From: Lachnospiraceae bacterium
Lineage (GTDB): Bacteria; Bacillota; Clostridia; Lachnospirales; Lachnospiraceae
NCBI GenBank assembly: GCA_900764225.1
Contig: CAAFNG010000030.1
Coordinates: forward strand, 1 to 6,767
Reading direction: 5' to 3'
DNA: 6,767 bases
A program made the translations under genes and the position numbers. The notes under the pieces are model-generated. The model saw only the letters and a list, made by a program, of their open reading frames with translations. It had not been told where the DNA came from and did not search any database. Position 1 is the stretch's first letter. Each line of letters opens with the position of its first letter. Shown in pieces: positions 1-5,644 of the stretch.

Positions 1-42
1 CCGTCTAATTCGTCGGCAGCGTCAGATGTGTATAAGAGACAG
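1..42 (+). other. Sequencing adapter left in the contig (Nextera read-1 adapter plus i5 index)
   Basis: Positions 10-42 match the full 33-base Nextera (Tn5) read-1 adapter, ending in the mosaic-end sequence AGATGTGTATAAGAGACAG. The eight bases before it (2-9, CGTCTAAT) equal the i5 index I know as S510 of the Nextera XT v2 set, and base 1 (C) fits the end of the P5 primer. This part is synthetic library sequence, not genome; true sequence begins at 43. The adapter creates a false ATG at 26, read as Met-Cys-Ile-Arg-Asp-Arg, a common artefact at the start of proteins from metagenomes. Confidence 0.97.
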
Positions 43-43
43 G

Positions 44-973
44 GACAAGAACTTGGATAATTTCAGAGAATGGTTATCAGATAACCTTCGCTATTTTATG
101 TTAGGCGGAGCAATTCTGTTAATCGTGCTTGTTCTGATCTTTGGCGTGCGCGCCTGTGTTGGAGGTAAGAAGGGGAATTCCAATGAAGATCAGACAACAG
201 CCAAAAGTAACCAGGAAAATGATCCTTCTTCTCCGGCAAATGATGGGGAGACAGACGAGAAGAAAGACGCCAGTCCCGCAGCAGAAACTGATGCGGAGAC
301 AACCATGGAAAAAGCCAGCACGGAAGTAACCGAGCTGATTCAAAGCTATTATAAAGCTTTTGGGGAAAAAGACATTGCAACACTTAAGACGATCGAGGAC
401 GGATTTACACCGGCCGACGAGTCACAGGTTAATTCAAGGGATTATATTGACGGATATGAGGTACAGGATGTTTACGCGAAGAAAGGACTGACGGACGGCT
501 CGTATGTCGTTTATGTCGTCTTTAATTATATCTGTACAGGTATTGAAACTCCGGTTCCGGCACTGAGCCAGTTTTATGTTGAGACAGACAGTGACGGAAG
601 CCTGAAGATCAAGGGAGGCGCTGATGCGGATACAGATATCAGTGCTTATGTTAAGAAATTAGAATCTGAGAAGGATGTACAGGATCTTATCACGAAAGTA
701 AAGGCTGATTATGATGCGGCTCAGGAAAATGATTCCTCTCTGGCAGAGTTTCTGCAGGGACTTGGTGATGATGCCAGTGCTTCCGCAGAGTCAGGAACAA
801 TGATGACAGTCACAGAGGACTGTAATGTTCGTGCTTCAGCAGATTCAGAGGGTGAGATTATCGGTGGTTTTTCTGCGGGAACGGAAGTTGAGAAGAAGGG
901 GCAGGAAGGCGACTGGATACAGGTTGATTATGATGGACAGACCGGATATATATACAGTGGTCTGCTGGAATAA
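44..973 (+). CDS. Membrane-anchored protein with NTF2-like region and C-terminal SH3b domain (5' partial)
   Basis: The true start is missing: the reading frame enters from adapter sequence, so the ATG at 26 is false and the first genuine full codon is at 44. Of the 309 residues kept, 1-17 are a cytoplasmic stub (NLDNFREWLSDNLRYF), about 18-38 form one hydrophobic membrane segment followed by Arg and Lys, 39-91 are a polar Asn/Asp/Glu/Thr/Pro linker, and about 92-190 resemble the NTF2/SnoaL-like fold (ELIQSYYKAFGEKDIATL helix, then beta-rich YVVYVVFNYICTG). About 195-250 are helical and acidic. Residues 252-309 are a bacterial SH3 domain (CNVRASADSEGEIIG, GDWIQVDYDGQTGYIYS). The large C-terminal part should lie outside the membrane, where SH3b domains usually bind peptidoglycan or other wall ligands. 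The exact role is unknown. The gene ends just before an intrinsic terminator and converges on the next gene. Confidence 0.88.
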   Translation, partial: DKNLDNFREWLSDNLRYFMLGGAILLIVLVLIFGVRACVGGKKGNSNEDQTTAKSNQENDPSSPANDGETDEKKDASPAAETDAETTMEKASTEVTELIQSYYKAFGEKDIATLKTIEDGFTPADESQVNSRDYIDGYEVQDVYAKKGLTDGSYVVYVVFNYICTGIETPVPALSQFYVETDSDGSLKIKGGADADTDISAYVKKLESEKDVQDLITKVKADYDAAQENDSSLAEFLQGLGDDASASAESGTMMTVTEDCNVRASADSEGEIIGGFSAGTEVEKKGQEGDWIQVDYDGQTGYIYSGLLE

Positions 974-991
974 ATAATAAGGGTAAATAGG

Positions 992-1026
992 AAATGCAGG
1001 TTCCGATATGGAGCCTGCATTTTTTT
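992..1026 (+). terminator. Intrinsic terminator of the SH3b-protein gene
   Basis: A 10-bp stem (994-1003 with 1011-1020, one G-T pair) closes a 7-nt loop (CGATATG) and is followed directly by a run of seven T (1020-1026). It starts 20 bp after the TAA stop at 971-973. Read on the minus strand the hairpin has only TTTCC after it, so it is a weak terminator for the convergent gene. Confidence 0.9.
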
Positions 1027-1083
1027 ACAATTATGTTTTTTGTAATCGCACTGACAGTGCAGGGCAGCTGCACCAACGGGTGG

Positions 1084-1605
1084 CTATTTTTGAATAGAGC
1101 CATCGTCGGCAGTCTTATATTTCTTCCCATCTGCAGTGAAAGTACCTGTCTGAAGAATTCCATCCTCGTCCAGATAATAGGTTTTGCGTTTCAGCTTCAG
1201 CCATCCTCGCTGCATGATTCCGTTCTTATTAAAATAGTAGCGTTTGCCATCTGTATCGGTAAGCCAGCCTGTGTAGGCAGTGCCATCTACCATAAAAAGC
1301 CAGTCAGAGCCATTGGCTGTCCATACACCATTCTCAGCTTCCGGGGAAGCTTTCTGCGTTTCGGGTGTGGGAGTCGGAGTCGACGTGGCAGGTATTATGT
1401 CGGAGTCCGAAGAAGCTGCCGTATCAGAAACAGTCGGAACCGGGGTTGCTTCCGGAACGACCGCAGTATCTCTGATAGTAACGGAAAGCTTGCTGTTTCC
1501 GGAAGGACCGGCGGATGACTGGGTAAAAAGAATGCCACAGAGCAGGCACAAAAAAATCGAAATAAAGATCAGAAGCCGGTGAATGTGTGAATTACGGCCT
1601 TGCAT
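1084..1605 (-). CDS. Small exported protein with choline-binding-type wall-binding repeats
   Basis: This 173-residue protein has a basic N-terminus (MQGRNSHIHR) and a hydrophobic segment at about 11-28 that fits a signal peptide (possible cut near SSA-GP, 30-33) or an uncleaved anchor. A low-complexity Pro/Thr/Ser/Ala linker follows (about 48-90, with TPTPTP). Residues about 91-173 hold three to four aromatic/Gly repeats of the CW_binding_1 (choline-binding) type: GTAYTGWL, GKRYYFNKNGIMQRGWL, TYYLDEDGILQTGTF, GKKYKTADDG. Such repeats bind choline on teichoic acids in streptococci; in gut Clostridia the ligand is often unproven. No catalytic domain and no LPXTG signal are present, so it may be an adaptor or wall-associated protein. 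The start is set by AGGAGG at 1613-1618, 7 nt before the ATG. It is transcribed divergently from rluF and converges on the SH3b gene. Confidence 0.88.
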   Translation of the reverse strand: MQGRNSHIHRLLIFISIFLCLLCGILFTQSSAGPSGNSKLSVTIRDTAVVPEATPVPTVSDTAASSDSDIIPATSTPTPTPETQKASPEAENGVWTANGSDWLFMVDGTAYTGWLTDTDGKRYYFNKNGIMQRGWLKLKRKTYYLDEDGILQTGTFTADGKKYKTADDGSIQK

Positions 1606-1640
1606 ATTTTTTCCTCCTGATGATTGGTCTGTTCCTGTTA

Positions 1641-1669
1641 ATCATACAATACCTGTATTAAAAATACAA
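1641..1669 (-). promoter_or_regulatory. Promoter of the wall-binding-repeat gene
   Basis: On the minus strand there is TTGTAT (1664-1669) and TATGAT (1641-1646) separated by 17 bp, a good sigma-A-type match. The expected transcript start is near 1634, giving a leader of about 29 nt with AGGAGG before the ATG. The spacer carries a small dyad, AATAC-CT-GTATT (1648-1659), followed by another AATAC at 1663-1667, which might be a regulator site. Confidence 0.65.
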
Positions 1670-1681
1670 GGAAAATAAGCG

Positions 1682-1710
1682 TTGCGAACACCAGTGAAAG
1701 AATATATAAT
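1682..1710 (+). promoter_or_regulatory. Promoter of rluF-ligA
   Basis: TTGCGA (1682-1687) and a perfect TATAAT (1705-1710) are separated by 17 bp, the optimal sigma-A layout. Its -35 box lies 12 bp from the -35 box of the leftward promoter, so the two promoters are back to back. The predicted transcript start (about 1716-1718) coincides with the rluF ATG at 1717, which would make the mRNA leaderless. Confidence 0.75.
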
Positions 1711-1716
1711 AGAACA

Positions 1717-2634
1717 ATGGACGAAAAAATCAGAATCAATAAATATTTAAGTGACGCAGGTGTCTGCTCCAGAAGAGAGGCAGACAGACTGACAGAAGAG
1801 GGGCGTATCACTGTTGACGGAGAGGCAGTTCCGGCCGGTACGAAGGTATCGCCGGGAGCCAGGATCTGTATCGACGGAAAGCCTATAACCATACAGGGAA
1901 GAAGGATCCTCCTCCTCTTTAACAAACCAAGAGGGATTGTCTGCAGTACGAAACAGCAGCGGGAGGAGATGACCGTGACCGAATATCTGAACTATCCGGT
2001 GCGGATATATCCCATAGGCCGTCTTGATAAGGAATCTCAGGGGCTTTTGCTTCTTACGAATGAGGGAAGCCTTGTGAACCGTATCATGAAAGCCGGGAAT
2101 TTTCATGAGAAGGAATATCAGGTGACAGTCAACAAACCGGTCACACCGGAATTCATAAAAGGCATGAGTGGCGGAGTGCCGATCCTGGACACCGTGACCC
2201 GCACCTGTAAGGTGACAAAAACAGGAAAGAACAGTTTTTCTATTATTCTTACCCAGGGCCTGAACCGGCAGATCCGCCGGATGTGTGAATATTTCGGCTA
2301 CCGGGTCGTAACACTGAAGAGAGTACGGATCATGAATCTGATGATCGACGGTATTGAAGAAGGCAAATACCGGGAGATTACGCCGCGGGAACGTGCGAAA
2401 CTGGAGGAACTGCTTTCCTCCGAAAAACCAAAAAGAGAAACAGGAGGAAGGCATGAACGAAGAAACCATCAAAGAAATGAAAGAACTGGGGGCAAGGCTC
2501 CGGGAAGCATCAAAGGCGTATTATCAGGAAGACAGGGAGATCATGCCAAACGTGGAGTACGACGCTCTGTACGACCAGCTGGAAGCTCTGGAGAAAGAAA
2601 CAGGGGTGGTTCTGGCAGACAGTCCCACCGTTAA
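1717..2634 (+). CDS. rluF: 23S rRNA pseudouridine synthase, RluF type
   Basis: It isomerises a uridine of 23S rRNA to pseudouridine (U2604 in E. coli RluF). Residues about 5-50 form the S4 RNA-binding domain (RINKYLSDAGVCSRREADRL). The catalytic Asp is D104 in GRLDKESQGLLLLTN. The stretches AGNFHEKEYQVTVNKP and GLNRQIRRMCEYFGY, then KRVRIMNLMIDGI, match RluF rather than RluB or RsuA. The start at 1717 puts the S4 domain at residue 5, as expected, but no Shine-Dalgarno sequence precedes it. The conserved core ends near residue 235; the open frame then runs to 305 and its last 60 residues (246-305) overlap the start of the ligase gene. That tail is rich in Arg and Gly. E. coli RluF also has a long basic tail, so the tail could be real, or a normal stop may have been lost (see findings). 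It is first in an apparent rluF-ligA operon. Confidence 0.9.
   Translation: MDEKIRINKYLSDAGVCSRREADRLTEEGRITVDGEAVPAGTKVSPGARICIDGKPITIQGRRILLLFNKPRGIVCSTKQQREEMTVTEYLNYPVRIYPIGRLDKESQGLLLLTNEGSLVNRIMKAGNFHEKEYQVTVNKPVTPEFIKGMSGGVPILDTVTRTCKVTKTGKNSFSIILTQGLNRQIRRMCEYFGYRVVTLKRVRIMNLMIDGIEEGKYREITPRERAKLEELLSSEKPKRETGGRHERRNHQRNERTGGKAPGSIKGVLSGRQGDHAKRGVRRSVRPAGSSGERNRGGSGRQSHR
2442..2447 (+). promoter_or_regulatory. Ribosome binding site that fixes the ligA start
   Basis: AGGAGG lies 5 nt before the ATG at 2453. Upstream in-frame residues (back to an ATG at 2354) do not resemble LigA and are rluF codons read in another frame, so 2453 is chosen. The site sits inside the rluF coding frame, which suggests translation of ligA may be linked to passage of ribosomes over rluF. 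Confidence 0.85.
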
Positions 2635-4423
2635 TGTAGGATACGAAGCAGTTGATCAGCTTCCCAAGGAGGAGCATGAGCGACCGATGCTTTCTCTGGA
2701 TAAGACGAAGGAGAGAGAAGCACTGCGGGAATTTATCGGAGATCATCCGACCCTTCTTTCCTGGAAGATGGACGGACTTACCATAGTACTGACCTATGAG
2801 AATGGAGAGCTTATCAAGGCTGTCACCAGAGGAAACGGTATCGTAGGCGAGGTGATCACCAACAATGCCAGAGTATTCAAGAACATTCCTTTGAAGATTT
2901 CTTTTAAGGGAAGGCTGGTACTCCGAGGAGAGGCGATTATCACCTATTCTGATTTTGAGCGGATCAATGAACAGATCGGAGATGCGGATGCCAGATATAA
3001 AAATCCAAGGAACCTCTGCAGCGGTTCAGTCCGCCAGCTGAATAACGAGATCACTGCGAAGAGAAATGTGCGTTTTTATGCCTTTTCTCTGGTAAGTGCA
3101 GACAGAGTGGATTTTAAGAATTCCAGAGAAGAACAGTTCAAGTGGTTGGCCGGACAGGGCTTCGAGGTTGTGGAGTACCGTAAGGTCACAGGAGAAACCC
3201 TGGATGCGGCGATGGATTATTTTGCGGAAGCAGTTACGAAGAATGATTTTCCATCGGACGGACTGGTTGCCCTGTATGACAATATTTCCTATGGGGAATC
3301 CCTGGGAACCACAGCGAAGTTTCCACGCAATGCCATGGCATTTAAATGGGCGGACGAGATGCGTGACACGAAGCTTCTGGAGATCGAGTGGAGTCCGTCA
3401 AGAACAGGCCTTATCAATCCGGTGGCGATCTTTGAACCTGTGGAGCTGGAGGGTACCACGGTCAGCAGAGCCAGCGTTCATAACATCAGCATCATGAAAG
3501 AGCTGAAGCTTGGAATTGGAGATACGATCCGTGTTTACAAAGCGAATATGATCATTCCGCAGATCGCGGAGAATCTTACTGGAAGCGGAAATGCACCGAT
3601 TCCACCGACCTGCCCGGCGTGTGGCCAGGATACCGTGATCCGTAAGGAGAATGAGGTGGAGAGCCTTTTCTGCCCGAACCCGGACTGCCCGGCGAAAAAG
3701 ATCAAATCTTTTGCACTGTTTACAAGCAGGGATGCCATGAATATCGACGGACTTTCTGAGGCTACACTGGAGAAATTTATCGCAAGAGGTTTTATCCATG
3801 ATTTTGGCGATATTTTTGAGATCAGCAGATATAAGGATGAGATCGTGGAGATGGAGGGCTTTGGCCAGAAATCCTATGACAATCTGATCGACAGCCTGGA
3901 GAAGACGAAAGAGACTACGCTTCCACGGGTGATCTACAGCCTTGGCATTGCCAACATCGGTATTGCCAATGCGAAGGTGATCTGTCGTCATTTTGACAAC
4001 GACCTGGAGAAGCTCCGCCATGCAGATCTGGAAGAGGTCAGCGATATTGATACTATCGGGCCAGTGATCGCCGGGAATCTTGTGGAGTATTTTAAAAATG
4101 AAGAGAATAACCGGCGACTGGATCATCTGATGAGCTTTCTTCATATTCAGGAAGAGGGACCGAAGCAGGAGCAGATTTTTGCAGGAATGAACTTCGTGAT
4201 CACAGGAAGCCTGGTACATTTCGGAAATCGTAGTGAGGCCAAAGAGCTGATCGAATCTTTGGGAGGTAAAGTGACCGGCTCTGTAACAAAAAAGACGAAT
4301 TATCTCATCAATAACGATGTGCAGTCCAATTCGTCCAAAAATAAAAAGGCCAGAGAACTTGAGATACCGATTCTGTCTGAGGAGGATTTTCTCAAGCTTG
4401 CAGGACGCGGAAGCGAAAACTGA
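2453..4423 (+). CDS. ligA: Divergent NAD+-dependent DNA ligase (LigA family)
   Basis: At 656 residues it has full LigA length and domain order. Domain Ia is about 1-60 (YYQEDREIMPNVEYDAL), adenylation domain about 70-305, OB fold about 310-380, four-Cys zinc finger C387/C390/C407/C412, helix-hairpin-helix region about 425-560, and BRCT about 575-653 (FVITGSLVHFGNRSEAKELI). LigA seals nicks using NAD+: the motif I lysine takes AMP, passes it to the 5' phosphate, then the nick is joined. Kept residues (E. coli numbers): K115 as K105 in KMDG, D117, G118, E173 as E160, R200 and R208 as R186 and R194, K314 as K298. Changed: motif IV K290 is L274 (DGLVAL for DGVVIK), E113 is S103, D32 of domain Ia is N33, R277 is probably K263, and TRGDG is TRGNG. 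Family membership is sure; normal NAD+ ligase activity is not. It may be a second, specialised ligase. Start set by AGGAGG 5 nt upstream. Confidence 0.9.
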   Translation: MNEETIKEMKELGARLREASKAYYQEDREIMPNVEYDALYDQLEALEKETGVVLADSPTVNVGYEAVDQLPKEEHERPMLSLDKTKEREALREFIGDHPTLLSWKMDGLTIVLTYENGELIKAVTRGNGIVGEVITNNARVFKNIPLKISFKGRLVLRGEAIITYSDFERINEQIGDADARYKNPRNLCSGSVRQLNNEITAKRNVRFYAFSLVSADRVDFKNSREEQFKWLAGQGFEVVEYRKVTGETLDAAMDYFAEAVTKNDFPSDGLVALYDNISYGESLGTTAKFPRNAMAFKWADEMRDTKLLEIEWSPSRTGLINPVAIFEPVELEGTTVSRASVHNISIMKELKLGIGDTIRVYKANMIIPQIAENLTGSGNAPIPPTCPACGQDTVIRKENEVESLFCPNPDCPAKKIKSFALFTSRDAMNIDGLSEATLEKFIARGFIHDFGDIFEISRYKDEIVEMEGFGQKSYDNLIDSLEKTKETTLPRVIYSLGIANIGIANAKVICRHFDNDLEKLRHADLEEVSDIDTIGPVIAGNLVEYFKNEENNRRLDHLMSFLHIQEEGPKQEQIFAGMNFVITGSLVHFGNRSEAKELIESLGGKVTGSVTKKTNYLINNDVQSNSSKNKKARELEIPILSEEDFLKLAGRGSEN

Positions 4424-4450
4424 GACAGTTGGAATGTGAGAAATATCCGG

Positions 4451-4495
4451 CTTCATAAATGAAGATAAGGGTGATTTCTGAGGGATTCACCTTAT
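4451..4495 (+). promoter_or_regulatory. Two small hairpins in the ligA-metA gap
   Basis: The first inverted repeat is CTTCAT (4451-4456) with ATGAAG (4459-4464). The second pairs ATAA-GGTGA (4465-4474, one bulged G) with TCACCTTAT (4487-4495) around a 12-nt loop, ending 6 nt before the metA Shine-Dalgarno. Neither is followed by a T run, so they are not intrinsic terminators. They could stabilise the mRNA or affect metA translation. No SAM riboswitch or T-box fits in this 91-bp gap. A poor promoter match (TTGGAA 4429-4434, 18 bp, TCATAA 4453-4458) would start transcription at about 4465; I do not call it. Confidence 0.35.
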
Positions 4496-4514
4496 ACATA
4501 AAGGAGGGCTAACA

Positions 4515-5447
4515 ATGCCAATCAAAACACAGGGAGATCTTCCGGTAAAGGAGATCCTTGAAAGAGAAAATATATTTGTGATGGATGAGAAGCGTGCCAT
4601 TCATCAGGACATCCGTCCGATTCAGATTCTAATCCTGAATCTGATGCCGCTGAAAGAAGAGACAGAGCTGCAGCTTCTGCGCTCTCTTTCCAATACACCG
4701 CTGCAGGTGGATGTGACTTTTATGGCTGTGGAGAGCCACGAGGCAAAAAACACATCTCTCAGTCATCTGAATAAATTCTATGAGACTTTTTCAGATGTTA
4801 AGAAACGTAAATTCGATGGAATGATCATTACAGGAGCGCCGGTGGAGCAGATGCCTTTTGAGGAGGTAGACTACTGGGAGGAGCTGACGGAGATCATGAA
4901 CTGGACTGAGAAGCATGTGACCTCCACGATCTTTCTCTGCTGGGCGGCGCAGGCCAGCCTGTACCACTTCTATGGCCTGGAGAAAAAGCCTCTGGACAAA
5001 AAAATGTTCGGTCTTTTCTGGCATAAGGTCCTGAACCGCAAGATCCCGCTTGTACGTGGCTTTGATGATGTATTTCTTGCCCCGCATTCCAGACATACAG
5101 AGGTTCCGATCGAAGATATCCGTGCCTGCAAAGATCTGACCATTCTGGCGGAGAGTGAGGAAGCAGGTCTTTTCCTTGCCATGGCAGAGGGTGGCCGCAA
5201 GATCTTCGTTATGGGACATCCGGAATACGACCGTGTGACCCTGGACGGAGAGTACAAGCGCGACCTTGCCAAGGGTCTTCCGATTGAGATTCCGAAGAAC
5301 TACTACGAGAACGATGATCCAAACAACAAGCCACTGCTCACATGGCGAGCACATGCGAACAACCTTTATACAAACTGGCTGAATTATTACGTTTATCAGT
5401 CAACCCCGTTCGACCTGTACGGGACACCGGATTTTAAGGAACTGTAG
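4515..5447 (+). CDS. metA: Homoserine O-acyltransferase MetA, predicted acetyl-CoA type
   Basis: It activates L-homoserine by acylating its hydroxyl group, the committed step from aspartate semialdehyde towards methionine, in the cytoplasm. The 310-residue length is typical, and the sequence is collinear with MetA throughout (PIKTQGDLPVKEILERENIF at the N-terminus; FDGMIITGAPVE; HSRHTEV; NWLNYYVYQ). The nucleophile C142 lies in FLCWAAQ, with the other catalytic residues H235 and E237 in GHPEYD, and R249 is at the place that binds the homoserine carboxylate. Residue 111 is Glu (GAPVE); from published work on this family Glu111 goes with acetyl-CoA and Gly111 with succinyl-CoA, so the product is probably O-acetyl-homoserine, used by O-acetylhomoserine sulfhydrylase or cystathionine synthase. 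Start supported by AAGGAGGG at 4501-4508. It lies 91 bp after ligA in the same direction with no terminator between; the functional link is absent. Confidence 0.96.
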   Translation: MPIKTQGDLPVKEILERENIFVMDEKRAIHQDIRPIQILILNLMPLKEETELQLLRSLSNTPLQVDVTFMAVESHEAKNTSLSHLNKFYETFSDVKKRKFDGMIITGAPVEQMPFEEVDYWEELTEIMNWTEKHVTSTIFLCWAAQASLYHFYGLEKKPLDKKMFGLFWHKVLNRKIPLVRGFDDVFLAPHSRHTEVPIEDIRACKDLTILAESEEAGLFLAMAEGGRKIFVMGHPEYDRVTLDGEYKRDLAKGLPIEIPKNYYENDDPNNKPLLTWRAHANNLYTNWLNYYVYQSTPFDLYGTPDFKEL

Positions 5448-5500
5448 AAAATATGCCCCGTTCTTTCTTTGAAAAATCACATTTTTTACACAAACTTTAT

Positions 5501-5529
5501 TTGCCTATTTTGAAAAATGGTGCTATAGT
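5501..5529 (+). promoter_or_regulatory. Extended -10 promoter of the PLC-like gene
   Basis: TTGCCT (5501-5506), 17 bp, TATAGT (5524-5529), with TGC directly before the -10 box (5521-5523), an extended -10 element. The expected transcript start is near 5536, leaving a leader of about 109 nt before the TTG start at 5645. A 6-bp dyad (TAAAGT 5529-5534, ACTTTA 5553-5558) overlaps the start region and could be an operator. Confidence 0.72.
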
Positions 5530-5560
5530 AAAGTTGGTTCCGACAAACGAATACTTTATG

Positions 5561-5620
5561 GATTTCAGCGAGTGACCGGGCGGAGCCATTTTACTGTTGT
5601 AGCCGGTCATGATCTGGATC
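5561..5620 (+). ncRNA. Structured 5' leader, possible cis-regulatory RNA of unknown class
   Basis: The core is a perfect 7-bp GC-rich stem, TGACCGG (5573-5579) with CCGGTCA (5603-5609), around a 23-nt loop. The stem extends outward by CAG/CTG (5566-5568 with 5614-5616) and GAT/ATC (5561-5563 with 5618-5620), separated by small internal loops; the one between CAG/CTG and the core (CGAG facing TGAT) has GA on both strands. The hairpin lies wholly within the predicted leader and ends about 13 nt before the purine-rich Shine-Dalgarno. No T run follows, so it is not a terminator. I cannot assign it to a known riboswitch. TTTCAGCGAG before the stem resembles part of T-box Stem I, but the T-box antiterminator sequence is absent. 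Confidence 0.4.
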
Positions 5621-5632
5621 AGGAAAGAAGGA

Positions 5633-5638
5633 AGAGGG
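5633..5638 (+). promoter_or_regulatory. Ribosome binding site for the TTG start
   Basis: AGAGGG, within a purine-rich run from 5621 to 5641, lies 6 nt before TTG at 5645. It supports TTG rather than the upstream in-frame ATG at 5609, which has no comparable site 5-13 nt before it. Confidence 0.7.
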
Positions 5639-5644
5639 AAACAA

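Noticed and set aside
1048..1060. GCACTG-A-CAGTGC palindrome as terminator for the minus-strand gene
   Set aside because: The loop is too small and no T run follows on the minus strand.
994..1518. Plus-strand open frame of 174 codons starting in the terminator hairpin
   Set aside because: Its ATG is in the terminator stem, and the region is better explained by the minus-strand wall-binding protein, which has a signal segment, repeats and a good Shine-Dalgarno.
2423..2435. A-rich run in rluF as a programmed -1 slippery site
   Set aside because: Neither A-run completes a canonical X XXY YYZ heptamer in the right frame, and no clear downstream stimulatory structure was seen.
2354..2452. Longer ligA start at the ATG at 2354
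   Set aside because: The added 33 residues are rluF codons in another frame, unlike any LigA N-terminus, and the strong Shine-Dalgarno points to 2453.
1747..2472. Open frame of 241 codons on the minus strand opposite rluF
   Set aside because: It is antisense to conserved RluF motifs and its product is Cys/Phe/His-rich with no family features.
3398..4456. Long open frame of 352 codons on the minus strand opposite ligA
   Set aside because: The plus strand has unmistakable LigA domains over the same bases; the minus-strand product has no recognisable motif and no promoter.
4791..5354. Minus-strand open frame opposite metA
   Set aside because: It is a shadow of metA, whose catalytic residues are all conserved on the plus strand.
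5472..5487. AAAAAT-CAC-ATTTTT hairpin after metA as an intrinsic terminator
   Set aside because: The stem is only A-T pairs with a 3-nt loop, too weak to call.
5609..5644. Upstream ATG start for the PLC-like protein
   Set aside because: It has no Shine-Dalgarno, lies in a hairpin stem and adds residues not expected for the family; TTG at 5645 fits better.
5536..5644. Complete T-box riboswitch
   Set aside because: Only a Stem I-like sequence is present; the GGTGG-type antiterminator and a terminator are missing, and the gene is not amino-acid related.
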